DNA of 64,000 nt from Zhengitettix transpicula (lineage: Eukaryota; Arthropoda; Insecta; Orthoptera; Tetrigidae): assembly GCA_037074705.1 (NCBI GenBank), contig CM073591.1, positions 62,312,897 through 62,376,896 of the forward strand, read 5' to 3'. Each line of letters opens with the position of its first letter. The stretch's first letter is position 1. A program made the translations under genes and the position numbers. A model generated the notes under the pieces. It did not search any database. It was not told the DNA's origin and was given only the letters and a program-made list of their open reading frames with translations. Shown here in pieces: positions 40,388 through 53,200 of the stretch.

Positions 40388-41593
40388 ATATATTATTTAA
40401 AACAAGAAATGAGAAAGAGAACTTTTGTATATTAAGGTTAGTACATGTAAAAATAAATCTTTTTTCCTTTGAAAATAACAATCCCCTGAATGTTTTCCAA
40501 AATCAGTCGAGAAAAAACATGATTAGAGCTATATGTAAAATACTGACGATATGGAAGGTAGATGCAATTGATTTTCAGTCTAGTACTTAATAATCCTATA
40601 ACCTCATTTGCTAAATATCTTCAAATGATAGTATCAATAATTTTCCATAGGTTGAGCTATATAATTCTACAGTTCCATGTTAATTTTCTTTTGAAGTAAA
40701 ACATAAAATTAATTGAATATCGAATGCCAGACAACTATGAAAGATTCCTTCTTGTGCCGGAAATCTCAGCGAATTTAGGTATCATTAGTGAGTTTGTCTA
40801 TTCGACAAGCTTACTATTCGACATTTCCGGCATTATCGTGCAACAATTAATATGGAGGATGGCGGTGACCGTGCCGAGTTCAATACTATGATTTGAGAAA
40901 GTGTGTGGTTATCCACAAAATTATTATAACAAGTTATATAGTTTGCTAAATTTTATTGTATTATAAAATGTTTTATTTATCCTAATATGATCCTTACAAA
41001 AAATTGTTCCCTATTTCGCCTTGAAAAATAATGTATTCCTCTTCAAAGTCAAAGTCAAAATTATTGCACGTCACCATTACCTACGGAAACGGAAATAAAA
41101 AAAATCAAGTAAGAAAGTGATATATTACACTAAGAATAATCTGTCCCCGTCCGTATGGTTTAAAACTCGGAAACAGTTAAAACTCAATTTATCATTAAAT
41201 TTCTTCTGAATTATACATTAATCTTTTATTATACTAAGTAATAGATTGTACCTTCGGAATTTATGATAGTTTAATGTCGGCTAAATCATAGAGAGGGTGC
41301 GGACTCTTCTTAATATATCATATCAATTTCTCAATATATGCTTTTGTTTCCATTTATGTAGGCACAGAGCAGCGTACAATGTTGTTTTGAAGGACTTTTT
41401 TGGAGGATAGCACTTAATATTTAACGATTAAGAATTACCGAGTAGAGTAAACTAGAAAATTACTTGAAAAATATTAGCTAACCCAGTGTGGGTCAGCCTA
41501 TAGTAAAGGGGCCTGACTCTTGAACAATTATGTTAGACTAACATTCAATTTAAATTTATGTTAGTTTAAATTTATATTATATAATTGATATAA

Positions 41594-41595
<2 letters not shown>
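40388..41595. other. unassigned stretch between repeats
   Basis: AT-rich with no supported exon. A short frame at about 40852 starting MEDGGDRAEFNTM has a reasonable start context but no continuation or splice donor in a convincing place. Nothing else was recognised. Confidence 0.35.
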
Positions 41596-41630
<35 letters not shown>

Positions 41631-41966
41631 AACATGATTGTTGCGAGGTACGGTCGAGCGCCCTTGGAGGGGGTGACTGCAGTGGTTGTGTTTATGCAGG
41701 TGCCGGAAATGCGATGTTATTTTAGGCCGGCCAAGGGGAGAAGCGTAATGGTCAGTTCCAGACTGGACTCGACCAAGGATGGACGTGCTCCAAATAGATT
41801 TAAAAGTTTTATAAACCACGCCCTGTAGTTAAATTATATCTGATGTTCGATTAAATAAAATTATGAAAGATTAAAAAGTTGTTTTGGTGGTTTTATCCCA
41901 AAAGTTACCCGGCGCCCAAACATGAATAATCAACGAAAAAACATAAGGAGGGTAGCGGAGCGGCTA

Positions 41967-42009
<43 letters not shown>
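41596..42009. repeat. TA microsatellite interrupted by a 341-bp TGTA...TACA unit
   Basis: TA runs at 41596-41627 and 41970-42009 flank a unit (41628-41968) that begins TGTAACATG and ends GGCTACA. The shape parallels the 0.9-kb solo-LTR-like elements: TG...CA ends and insertion into TA-rich target. It is much shorter and shares no long block with them. An internal ggcgcccaaac near 41910 resembles a tRNA primer-binding motif but is not next to a terminal repeat. It is possibly a small non-autonomous retroelement. Confidence 0.45.
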
Positions 42010-42014
<5 letters not shown>

Positions 42015-43754
42015 AGTCATAAGGAAGGGGACAAATTTTACCAAAACGATAAAACTATCGCAATTTTGTAAATGTTTACAGATCTTTAAAAATATTTTAA
42101 ATTTACTATATTTAGTTTATGTAATATGTATTTTAATGATGTCTTCAGTCCATTTCACTACTTTTAAAATTATCAGGCATTACATTACTTTCATATTGAA
42201 TCTCTAGAATGTGTTAAATCTAAAAACATATACAGCCACATGGTATAGATCGATTAAGCTCAAATCTGAATTAAGTATACTTCTCAACACAATAGTAATG
42301 TCATAAAAATTTTGGGACTCCAAATTTGTGCAGTCACTTCTCGAAATTATTAATTTTATATTTTTAAGTTAGTAAGTTGTCCTTTGAATTTTATTCCTCA
42401 TACTACGCATACATTTTGAGAATTTTCGTTAGTAGAATTCACAGCCGAGTTATGCACGTACGTATATTAATCATAGCTTGTGCCTGTCTTGTACAGTTTT
42501 TGTTGAGGAGAGAATAAGAACATAAAGATTCGAAAATGTTTTGGAGCCACACATTCGTAACGTATTGGTCTCTAAAATAATAATATGATGGTAACAGTTG
42601 CACGGTGAATAGATATGAAGGATAAGGAAGCCAGAAGTCTCCTTATTCAGCAAATAAAAAAAAAAGTAATATCAATAACCGAAGATGGCAAATCAAGTTT
42701 CAATGCAGTTTTACATTTATAATCCTTTTTTCTCAAGGTATATGGTATATGGTCAACATTTTATTTATTGTGTACAAATAACTGCGTGTTCTTCTTTAGG
42801 AATATCATTATTAATTAGATGTAGTTAATAGCCTATCAACGACGGATACATACATTTAGTTTGACAGCCATAATTATCAATAAGCCGATAAAGGAAAATA
42901 CAAGAATTCACATAAAGAAAAATAGAACGAATCTTTGTAACTTAAAAAATGGTCTAATGGGGTGAATGTTTTAATATCCTTCCATTATTTACCGTTTATT
43001 GAATTCGTAATTAATTACAATATATAAATATCTCATAAACATTTATGGTGAATAAGGACGTTTGTTTCCCACAAACAAAGGTTACCCGAATAGAATCCAG
43101 AGAAAACTTAAAACAAGGTCAATAATGTTAGTTTTGAATCTTAATACGTAAATAAATATTTTGGTTTCCTTGGTGAAAAATTCTCAAATTAATGGGGGAA
43201 GAACCCCACTCACTCTATAAATGCGGAAACCATTTGTAGTCACTAAGGTAAAGTGAGACAAAATCGTGGAATAATATTGCTATGATATGATATTAAAGAT
43301 TAATTTTTACATTTATTGTTAGCCAAACTCCATATTGGGGTCGTAAATATTATTCAATGATTCACGTACAACAGAGTTCGATCCGGACAACGCCCTTCAT
43401 GGCGCAAGTCGCGAAACCCCAGTTTTGTACCCGCATAGGATATTTTGAGGACAAAATCCTTGACCCAGTATGGAGACTATGCTCTCAGTTCCTGAGATCG
43501 TGGGGCATTTCACCACGTTCGATCCAATCACTGAGACATCAACCGGAATCTATGAAAATGTCTACATTATAAGCTATTAATTATTATTGTGCCAAATAAC
43601 CATATTGTGTCTCAAATCTTTTTTTGAAGAAAAGATTGCTCTGTTCTATCGGATATGATAATTTTATGTTTAAGGATGTTATAGGTGTTATTGTTAGATT
43701 TTAAAAATCTGTGCATTAGTGATTTACAACAATATATGAAGAAGTATAAACATA
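42010..43754. other. intergenic stretch left of the CUB gene cluster
   Basis: AT-rich. The open frame at 43357-43572 has no recognised domain and no splice signals that tie it to a neighbour. Otherwise nothing was recognised. The 5' control region of the first CUB gene should lie at the right end. Confidence 0.35.
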
Positions 43755-46246
43755 ATGTCGTTTTTATTTTCGGTACTAGTGACGCTTTTAATTTCTATAG
43801 GAGGCCGAATGGACGGCACCGAAATAAAAGGCGGATCAGTGACTTTTTTTGACGACCAGAAGCAGGTAAGAAGTAGGTTTCATGTGCACCAAATGTATGA
43901 TTTGGAATTTCTATTTCTCCATATTTGCTCACATTTTTGCACACTTCGTAACTATTTACTAATCAAACTGCTTGATTATGTGGCACTGGCGTCGTGTTAA
44001 CACAAAACTTATATTAGAAATTGTTTTATTATTATAATAAGGAAACGTCATTATCGCCGGTACAAATGACTCCTTCCTAGTTCATTACGATTTATCTGCC
44101 ATGGTCGACTTCACCCATCATAAAAATGTTGAAGTTTTGAAACATACTGCCATAATTTAAAATAATGCACGTGTATACTTTTATATCAATCTAGTTAACC
44201 TTATTGGAATATTATTCATGTTGGGTTGGCAATTTGAAGCTTTGGTTATTTTTCTATAGCCCATAATAAAACTGTGTAGTGAATGAACAAATTAAAATAA
44301 CGAATGTAACTAGGGTTGCTCGGTAAGTTCTCGTTAACAGAAAGTAAAGTAAAAATATTTCTGACTAGTTTATTTTTCTAACGAAGTATTTACATCAGTT
44401 TGATTATAGAATTTTAAAATTCTTCACATAGTACCCACGTCACATCACTGCTCTAAATTATAGCGATCAAAAAATTGACGAAAGAAGGTTGAAGCTTTAC
44501 TGCCTAATCTACCAGACAAGTTCGCGAATTTTCGTTCGAGTCATCTGTGTCCGACCAATCACTTCTGACGACCGTAGATTTTAGGATTTCAAAAGTCAAA
44601 TATGAGTTGCTTCATGACATTTTCCGTGTTGCTGAATAACAAATTATTTTTACTGGCCATTAATATCTTTAAATATTATAGAACTGCATTACGAATAATA
44701 AAATGATGTGTTATTAAGACCCGTTGTTCAGATTTCAGGAGGCAATACGACTTGCTCCAGCACCATTTCGGTGACGGATTACCGTCGTGTTACCTTTAAA
44801 TTTCCTCAAGAATGTTGCGCGAACTTCTTCACTGCTCACGCGATCTACAACAGTGATTTAATAGCAGTGAGCTTGGAGGTATTTAAGTGTGACGACCGAG
44901 ACGCCACCATACAAGTTTTCTCAGGACAGAACGGAGTACTTTTCTTCATGGCCGAGTAAGAACAGTAACTAAAATTGTGCCATAATTTTTAGATAATACA
45001 AATGTCCTTAATATGAAAACTGAAAATCAAGAAGTATTCCACTAATAACACCCCACTAATTTTCTGTAATTATGATTGTTTTATCAGTGCAGTCCTACAG
45101 TCCTTATCTAAAAGTGCTCTCTCGTCCGTTTATACATTGGTCGTTAAATTGGTAAAATATGTGCACTTATCGTTGATTATTGCCACATGTCTTCCCATAG
45201 TCATCACCAACTTCATATTCTTCTTTTATTAACAGTAATTGAGGATTTCTTGATTGTACAATAATTGATGTGCGACATTTGAGATTTTAGTATTCATACC
45301 ACTGAAAGGTAACAGTATTTTGCCCATTAAAAAATATGTATGGCCATTCAAAAATTTTATTTAATGCATCTACATCTATATTAAGAACTACAATTCCTGA
45401 CATCATGCGATTTTTCACACTGATCGCGGAAACATCAGTAGATAATCTATTTGTTATTACACAACTAGAAAAATACGTAAATTACTATGCATATTTATAT
45501 AATTAAATAAAATGTATAAAATAAATGATTGAGAAAATTTATTATGTAACTAGGAAATTTCATAAGAAAACCATATTGTGGGAAACTAAGGAAATATGAT
45601 GTATAAATGACAAAGTAATGTTTTAGCATGTTGAAATATAATGAATACTATTGAAACACTTTCAGAAATGATTCTCTGAATGTATTTTTCTAAACCATAA
45701 AAGAAAGACAAATAAAAGAGATTTAAGTTGTCTAATTTTATACTTCCTACTTACGAGTGCTAATAAATAATAATTACGGAAGTATAATGAAATTGAGAAA
45801 CAATGTACTATTTTTCACCAAAACTTATTCCACGAATATTAATATAACAATAATGCTTGGAATATTAATCATTAAGTATCATCTGGTTTTTCCTTGTTTT
45901 TCAGCTGTTGTTCACCAGATGAAGTCCCAAATTAGGGACGAAACGTGGTGATATATCATATAGTAATTGAATTGCCAATTAATAAACATTTTATTTCTGT
46001 TTTGCAATGTAATTTATTCATTTAATGACGTTTGTTCACTATTGCAGGTTAAAATGTGGACGAGCCAACAGCATGCCTCTATTGCTAACAGGTAGTCAGT
46101 GGATAATGATAGTCGCAGAACAAAGACTAAACAATTACGAAAACGTTACTTTCGAATTTAATTTCAGTATTTTAACTTACCGTCCTCATATACGAAGCGT
46201 AGATGTGCATTTCAAGACCCCGTTATCCATTTATAATTGGAGCTGA
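43755..46246 (+). CDS. small secreted CUB-domain protein, gene 1
   Basis: Predicted exons 43755-43865, 44732-44955 and 46048-46246 join in phases 0 and 2 to a 177-residue protein; donors gtaaga and gtaaga and acceptors ttgttcag and attgcag are good. Residues 1-17 (MSFLFSVLVTLLISIGG) form a signal peptide. The rest fits one CUB domain: paired Cys, an acidic-aromatic strand pattern (IQVFSGQNGVLFF), then LKCGRANSMPLLL where CUB domains have their C-G turn, and a final FEFNFSIL strand. CUB domains bind proteins or sugars outside the cell; no catalytic domain is attached, so this is probably a secreted binding protein of unknown partner. The stop directly follows the domain, so unlike its two relatives it lacks a long tail. 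The function is not known. Confidence 0.7.
45879..45951 (+). ncRNA. hammerhead-like core motif, probably retroelement-derived
   Basis: CAGATGA (45916-45922), a perfect 5-bp helix GTCCC/GGGAC (45924-45928 with 45935-45939) and GAAAC (45940-45944) reproduce the hammerhead layout of first core block, stem II and second core block. The first block has A where the consensus has U (CUGAUGA), so self-cleavage is doubtful. TCATCTGGT (45879-45887) pairs perfectly with ACCAGATGA (45914-45922), offering a competing hairpin that hides the core. It lies in intron 2 of CUB gene 1. Confidence 0.35.
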
Positions 46247-47308
46247 TTTAATTGAATGTTTATCATGACTCTGAACCTTGTTCCTTCAGCGTCCACTCCG
46301 TTGAAACGAAACATTGTTAAAATAATTACTGAAATAATATTTTTCAAATTACTTGAAAAAAATTAGAGTTTATTGCTTACTGTTTGCTTTAGCCACTAAT
46401 TCAAAGGCGGTGTGGTTAAACGTGTGATTCAATTCTTTCGTTTCATCCACATCTCATAATTTTACTGGAAGTAATTTCCATCATAGAAGAAAATGTATTA
46501 TATTTTGTAGTATAAATTACTTCTATCACTAAATAAATGTAAGATTATGAATTATCATAGTCGAGAATACATCCAGTGCGTAAAGTTTAGATTATCTTAA
46601 TTTTCATTCAAATATCCTTTAAGCTTGATGTTGTTAAATAAAATTATTTGATGCAGGTCATGGTGAAAAAATAACGTTCCAATTATATTTATCCTATAAG
46701 AATTATTTATATATTCACAAATACAATTTTTAATCAAATTAAACATGACTGTTATCTACTAAATACCTGTAATAACTCATTAAATTACCAATATTATGTT
46801 AATTTCGAGGTTATTGACAGCTTCAGGAAAAAGTTTGAAGATATTTTTTTGTGTGATCAAATGAACGAAGCGAAATTCTCCAAACAAGAAGAAATAGTGT
46901 TCAGAATAAATGAAGAGGTGAGAACCTCTTTTTTTTACATGACTGGTTTGTGCAGTTTGTCTGATACCACAAATGCGAATCGCACTGCTTTATTCTGTGA
47001 ACCTTAGAATTAAATGTGAATATCATGCTAAATTAAATGTATGATTTCATTGGACGGGTTTGTTCTTCTGAATATTGGACCACCGTTCGATGAAAAGAGT
47101 ACTAGTGCAACCGTCTGCGGATGAAATTGTTCGATTACAAAAAGAAAGAGCTTGCTGTATCCATACTGGAGTAATTTACTTAAGTGTCCCTGTCATCACC
47201 AAATAATAATTAAGAAATGTTCATTGTTAGATTTCAATGGTATAACCATATTTTCTTTTGATGGAGTCTGGTGTCTGCCTTGACGATTTGGACCCATTAA
47301 CGGTACTA
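46247..47308. other. AT-rich spacer
   Basis: Contains the presumed 3' untranslated part of CUB gene 1 at its left end. No exon or repeat was recognised up to the mariner relic starting at 47309. Confidence 0.35.
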
Positions 47309-48097
47309 CGAGGCATGTTCAGAAAGGAAGTGTACTAGTTTTTTATATTTTTTTTAGAAAAACTGTATATTGAAATAAATTTTAGGTTATTGTCGATGCA
47401 CTTGTTGACTATTTTTGCACATAATCACCATCCTATTCTATGCATGTGGTGAGCCGTGGCACAAGCTTTCTTATGTCCTACTCGTATAACTCTCCTGTAA
47501 GCTCCTTCCCCCGCTTCAGAACGTCTTTCTGCATCGTCAGTTGAAAATTTAATTCTACCCATGTGTGCCTTCAGAGAGGTGAAATTATGATAATCTGAAG
47601 GCGCCAAGTCAGGGGAATACGGGACTGGATCAAAACATCCCAACCAAATGAGTCCAAGACTGTGTTAGGACGCGCGTTGTCGTGCAACAAGCACACTCCT
47701 CTCGTAATTATTCCCCTCCTTTTTTCATGTTCCTTTTAAGTTTTTTTAGGGTCTCACAATATTATTGTGCATTGATGGTCTCCCCAGAGGCCGAAATTCG
47801 TCCAAAATGATACGGTTTGAAGCTGATATGACCCCTATATTTTTTACTCGGGCGTCTCATCTCCATTCACAATAGAGCTCAGGTGTTATTCTTTCCGAGA
47901 GTACGAATTGGTTGATTTCTTACCGATAACTTTCACGCAACGGGACACTACAACGTGAGTTTACGTAGTACCGTGTTTCTGCGATGCTTGTTCTGTCAGG
48001 AGATCCCCCTTTACCACTGAGAGTTACCAACCCTCAAAAAACAAAAAAATCGCAGTCCGTTATGGTAACAGTACACTTACTTTCTAAACACGCTTCG
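47309..48097 (-). mobile_element. internally deleted mariner relic
   Basis: A 789-bp element flanked by TA (47307-47308 and 48098-48099). Its ends are inverted repeats with most of about 30 bases matching: ACGAGGCATGTTCAGAAAGG at the left, ACGAAGCGTGTTTAGAAAGT at the right read on minus. On minus, VPYSPDLAPSDYHNF followed by SLKAHMGRIKFSTDDA (from about 47630) is the region of the third catalytic Asp in mariner transposases. Length is well under a full element, so much of the N-terminal half is missing. The terminal sequences differ from those of the element at 2714, so it is another family. Confidence 0.88.
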
Positions 48098-48471
48098 TAT
48101 GATATAAGGAACCAAAATACTGGCTGTGGTCGTGTCTGTTAGTAATGGAACAATTCCTATTTGGTACGCATCTCCTAGAATTTATTTAGCTACGAATGTC
48201 AAGCCCTTCAAGTAGTCAGTGATGAAATCCACAAGTGAGGCGACTAAGGCAAAAACGATTAAAATGATTGCTTTCCCACCGGTTATGTTTATTTTGCAGT
48301 AATTCAGCTTTAGAGATTAAAAATACTATGCATGCAATAGTTCCTAAACAGTAACACAGAGAGAAGAAGGTAACAGTTATGAAGCAGTTAGTGAGTTAAA
48401 TAAAGATAATTTTTATTAAAACATTAGTAAGTAATTTATTAGGCCATTAATTGGTTTTAATAAAATTTAAT

Positions 48472-49347
48472 TGTAGCGGCAGGAGCTTCCATAGCAACAA
48501 TGGGTCCTGGCTCTGTTACTTTGTCGGAAAGTCAAAATGGCGTATGCGCGCTAAAACTGGAGAGCACTAAGAGTTAGTTAGTCGCGAGACATTACAGAGA
48601 TCGGAACGAATAATACTAGAGCAAAGACTAGCCGTGGTTTAATGTATTATTATTAAACAAAGTTGTGAGTTGAAGACAAAGTAAAAACATTCACGGAAGC
48701 ATTACATCTAAACTTGCTAAGTAAAAGCAGTTTTACGTTTATAGTCTGACAGGAAAGGAAGTCAGCAGTTTACGTCTAGGAATAGTAAAGTTGCAGTTTT
48801 AAGTCCCAAGCGGTAAAAAGACTAGCAAATCTATGAATCACAGGATTCATACAAGGCAAGCGGTCACCAGATAGCTGACAAAAAGGAGGATCATCCGAGT
48901 TCCTGGGAGCCTATCAAGGTTGACTTAAAGAATGTAAAATCTGTGAGCCGATTGTAGAATCAGTGTAAAAAAAATTTGCAATAGTGTACTTCCGAAAACA
49001 AAAGTGATGCTGGAACCAGCTGGACAGATGTAACAAATTACAAAATAATGATTTATGTAAACGCAATTAAAAGATAGAAGTCAGATTTCGTTCTATTTTA
49101 ATTGTCAAGTTAATTTCTTTTCTTTTAATTTATTTCTATCGACGTATTGTTTAGGTAAATGTGATTTGTTTGTTAATAAGATTTTTAAATCAAATTGTTG
49201 TGTCCATTATCAAACCCAGTGAAGACCCTGAGAATTTAATATTTTAAATTGTAATTGTTTTTGAGTTATTGCCACAAAATAAATAAGTATTTTGTTTGTC
49301 AATTTTGATCTTTTCATTTAACAAAAGCCTCCTAGTTAATTATTACA
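48472..49347 (+). mobile_element. solo-LTR-like element, copy C
   Basis: An 876-bp unit beginning TGTAGCGGC and ending TTATTACA (written attattaca), followed by ATAT. It contains the family blocks agaagtcagatttcgttct and atcaaacccagtgaagaccc. The base pattern just left of it (taat) is not a perfect match to the right ATAT, so the target duplication is degraded or the left boundary is a few bases off. No coding region was recognised inside. Confidence 0.6.
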
Positions 49348-50235
49348 ATATATATGCGAACACAACACAGTCGACTTACAGGTTCAATTATCTGCTGGTT
49401 GGTTAAAATTATTACTTTGAAATTATGCAGATGTATTTATTTTGACATACTTACCCTAACAGACGATTTATTTTTCATTTTTTCCACTGTATTGAGTCAA
49501 TATTGCCCTTTGTTCATACTTAGAACGAGAACTCACGAGGTCCACCCTGGACGTGCCATGATCACTTCTTTGTGGTCGCAAGAGCGAATCCCACATGCCC
49601 AGGTGTGCTGATATTAAAGTATGCGATTCTGAACCTTATCATATAATGAAAGATACTCTGATGTTCGACCCACAAATATCATGCAAGTTTTCCTACACAT
49701 TCTCATACTGGATTATGTATTTAATTTGAATTTTTCTTTTAGACACCCGTGTCGCGTCATATATTTTCACATGAAATTGTTGTGAAATAAAATATTTTCC
49801 ATTTATAAAATCCAACTATTTTCATCACTATATATTCTGGAACCTATTTAATTACCTCGAAGAGAATCTAATCCGATGAATTAAACATTGCATAATTTTT
49901 CATTAATCAATGACAATAACGATTTTTATTGATTGATTACATTCACAAGATTTAAATGGTTTGCTTAGTCGTTTAATCAATCTATAAATTATAATCATAT
50001 CTTGTATCGGAAGAATAATGTTTTCTTTTCGAATTAAGAACGCCACTAAGAAGACATGCCCGCAGATAGCTCCGGTTGGCCAATGTATGTAGGAAGCAAG
50101 TGTGTGTTTGGTCCGTGTTTTCCAGATAAAGGCTGGGATGCGGGTGTACGTGAAAGTCTGTCTGAATTTCGCAAAACTATCAGTCACAAGCGCCCACATA
50201 TGGCCGCCATCACCTGCCGCAGTCACTCACCAGCC
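49348..50235. other. spacer upstream of CUB gene 2
   Basis: An open frame at 49354-49611 ends in a Pro/Arg-containing stretch with no recognised domain. Otherwise AT-rich. The promoter of CUB gene 2 should lie toward 50236; no motif was identified with confidence. Confidence 0.3.
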
Positions 50236-53200
50236 ATGGATCAGGCGACTAGGTAATCCTCCGCATCATAATGCTTTAACAATTAAATTAAATAAGTCAT
50301 ATTCCGTACATACCACGCTTCAGCAAGAAATCAAGAATAGAATACATAAAAGATTTAGAAATTTTTTAACAATAGCCAATCTTTGAGATCTTCAGCGATC
50401 ATGGCTATACACATATTTTTTTATTGAATTTTTATTTAAGTCGCGTTAACAACTGGGTATACACAATAAATTGTTCGAATGATTTTTAAAAGTAATTTAA
50501 ATTTATTTTAATATACCTGGTTTGTAACAATATTGTTATTTAAATAGCTCAAGGCTATTATTTACAAAATTAGTAACACATTAATTTCTTTCAACAATAA
50601 TTCTGCAGTTCGAATGTTACATTTTATGTTACAGAATATAATTAATTTTTTATTGTACTACTATATTTTATTAATATCGCGTTGAAGTCGACTAAACTCA
50701 GTTACAATAAAATATTGTATTTATATGTTTAAATTGTATAAATTACAGAAATTCCAATAAAGTATCTTTGTTTAATCACCAATAAGCCAGAATATTCCAC
50801 TATTAGTGGGACGTAATTAATCACTGCTGAAGACTGCAATGTGTCGCGTGGAATATTTACTTCGAATACCTTCTTCGTTGTATAGGAATTGCCACTACAT
50901 CTCACAATTTTATTTAATATTGCATACATTTTCTAAACTCTGCTTAGCACATAATGCGTTTCTATTAACTGCGTCGTTCAATCAATTATTTGGCAAAGTG
51001 GGCCACCATTCAAAAAATTTTACAAGCATATTATTTTTTTAATTTTGATATTGTTTGTTATCATTGAAGGGACTACATAATAAAAACCTGTAAGTTAGGT
51101 TTCTGAAGAGTGATTTCATTTATCTGCTAAACAGTTTAGAGACTAATCTAAACAATAAACCTACAGTTACAAGTTCGGTTTTTGCTACAATCTTTACGTT
51201 CTGTTAAATAAATATGTCTAAGCATGTTTCAACAGTCTACAAAATAAATGTTAGATTCACCACTGCTAAGAAATAATTAGAAATAAGGTTTTTAGTTAAA
51301 TAAAGCAGACGAAATTATTCTAATCTTGTATTATTCTCCGGCTTCGAGGTATCATGCTGATGTTCTGCATTGTTTCAGGTTCTTGGTATGCTTGATATTT
51401 CTGTTCCCGGTCGTCAGAGGTCTCCAATTTCTTTCAGGTGGAACGCCCTTATGGCCCTGTTACTCTGTTTATGCGGTCACCAACATCACAGAGTTCCGTC
51501 AAGTCGGAACTCCTGATAACGGTAAGCGAAACATATCCAAAAATTGCTATATATTTTAAATAACTTTCAAATGCTTATATTAAAGCTTTCATAATTTCGT
51601 AGATGTCTCATGACTGATCTGCATTAATAATATTTAAGCACCCACAGATAAGGCAAGTTGGATAACTCCAAAAACTCCAAAAAATCTGCCATACTAGCAT
51701 ATATTTCGTTAATTATTACAGGATTCTATAGTAAATTTTTTTATTTCCTCACATCCTTTTGGGATTATCTTCTGGGGCGCTTAGAATTTCTTACATGCTT
51801 GAAACATTTATAATAAATGAACATATTTGTATTAATTTACACGGATTACGGACAATTCATATACATTCTCCAATATTTCAATCAAATAGCGAAGAAATTG
51901 CCCTCGGAAATCCTGGCACATTCTTTCCTCGCTCTGCATTTCTCCCTTCATGCCCAACAGACAATTGAAGAACTTTTATGGCAGGAATTATTAAAACAAT
52001 ATATTTTATTACAATAATATTTTGTGGAACAGTAACCTGGTTATTGAAGAATAGCTTCGTTAAGTTTTATTGTTTCCGTCATGAATTTTTCTGTTCATTC
52101 ATATTACACAAAATCATTTAGCACGTCCCATGTTACATATGTTGTGGACGTTCTGTCTTCGATTTTCAGAATCGCTTTACGTACAGCAACGATATTTACA
52201 GACGGGGACCAACCATATTTAAATCGTTTAAAACAATCTTGCGTTTCATTTTGACTTAAAAGAATCACCACCAAATGCTCGCTTCAAAATTTGAAGAGTT
52301 CCTGCAGCGCTTTTAAAAGTTTGAAACAAATTTTTCCGCAGTCAAATTTTTCTTTGAAAATTGTCATCGTAAATTTTATAAATTATACAAATGCGACCAC
52401 ATAGCTAAAATTTTATTAACAGACTGGGTCTTAAAGGATGTATTAAATATCGAATGGCGGCGTTTATTCATACTAGATGGCCTTCAGGATCTGTACAGAA
52501 AGGCTTGAAACGTTTATGTAACACCTCGTATGGCATGAATTTTTTCGTATACATACATGATTAATATATATATATGTATGCTGCTAAAATTTCTCACGTT
52601 ATAGTTCCTCCCAGTGGAAGCCATCTATATAAAACGCAAAGATACAGAACTGGAAATAGAATGCAAATTCATATAAATATTATTTTTCACAATTAATTTC
52701 ATAATATATTTAAATCAATAATTGTTTGATAAATGATTGAAAATCTTAATTAATGTTAATTAACAAACTTCTTCTTCCTTTAACTTTACTTATACATCTC
52801 AGAACATGATGTTCAGTAGACCACAAATTTTCATTTTCGGCTCATTGTTCTGGTATTAAATTCCTATGCGATTATTACTTATTGAAGCGTATGTTTTATG
52901 GTTGACTAATGGGTACTTTTGCTTATGTTGGGACAGCTGACTGCGCGTATACGTTCCAGAGTCCTCCTGGTACGGTGATGACATTGACGGTGCACGATCT
53001 GAGAGTGACTGCTTCCTCATACTACAGTCAACCCCATGGGGGCTATGGAGTACCTCCACCCACGTCCAACGATTGCAACTCTGAAGCAGTGCGCATCTAC
53101 GACTACCAACAAGACGGCAGCCTCGTTGTCGCCTCCACGTAAGTCACGCAACAATCTAAGCGTATAAATAGTAAATATAGCTCACATTAATTTAGCATTA

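Noticed and set aside
40852..40895. Short coding first exon MEDGGDRAEFNTM
   Set aside because: It stops after 14 codons; the possible gtgacc donor has no partner exon nearby.
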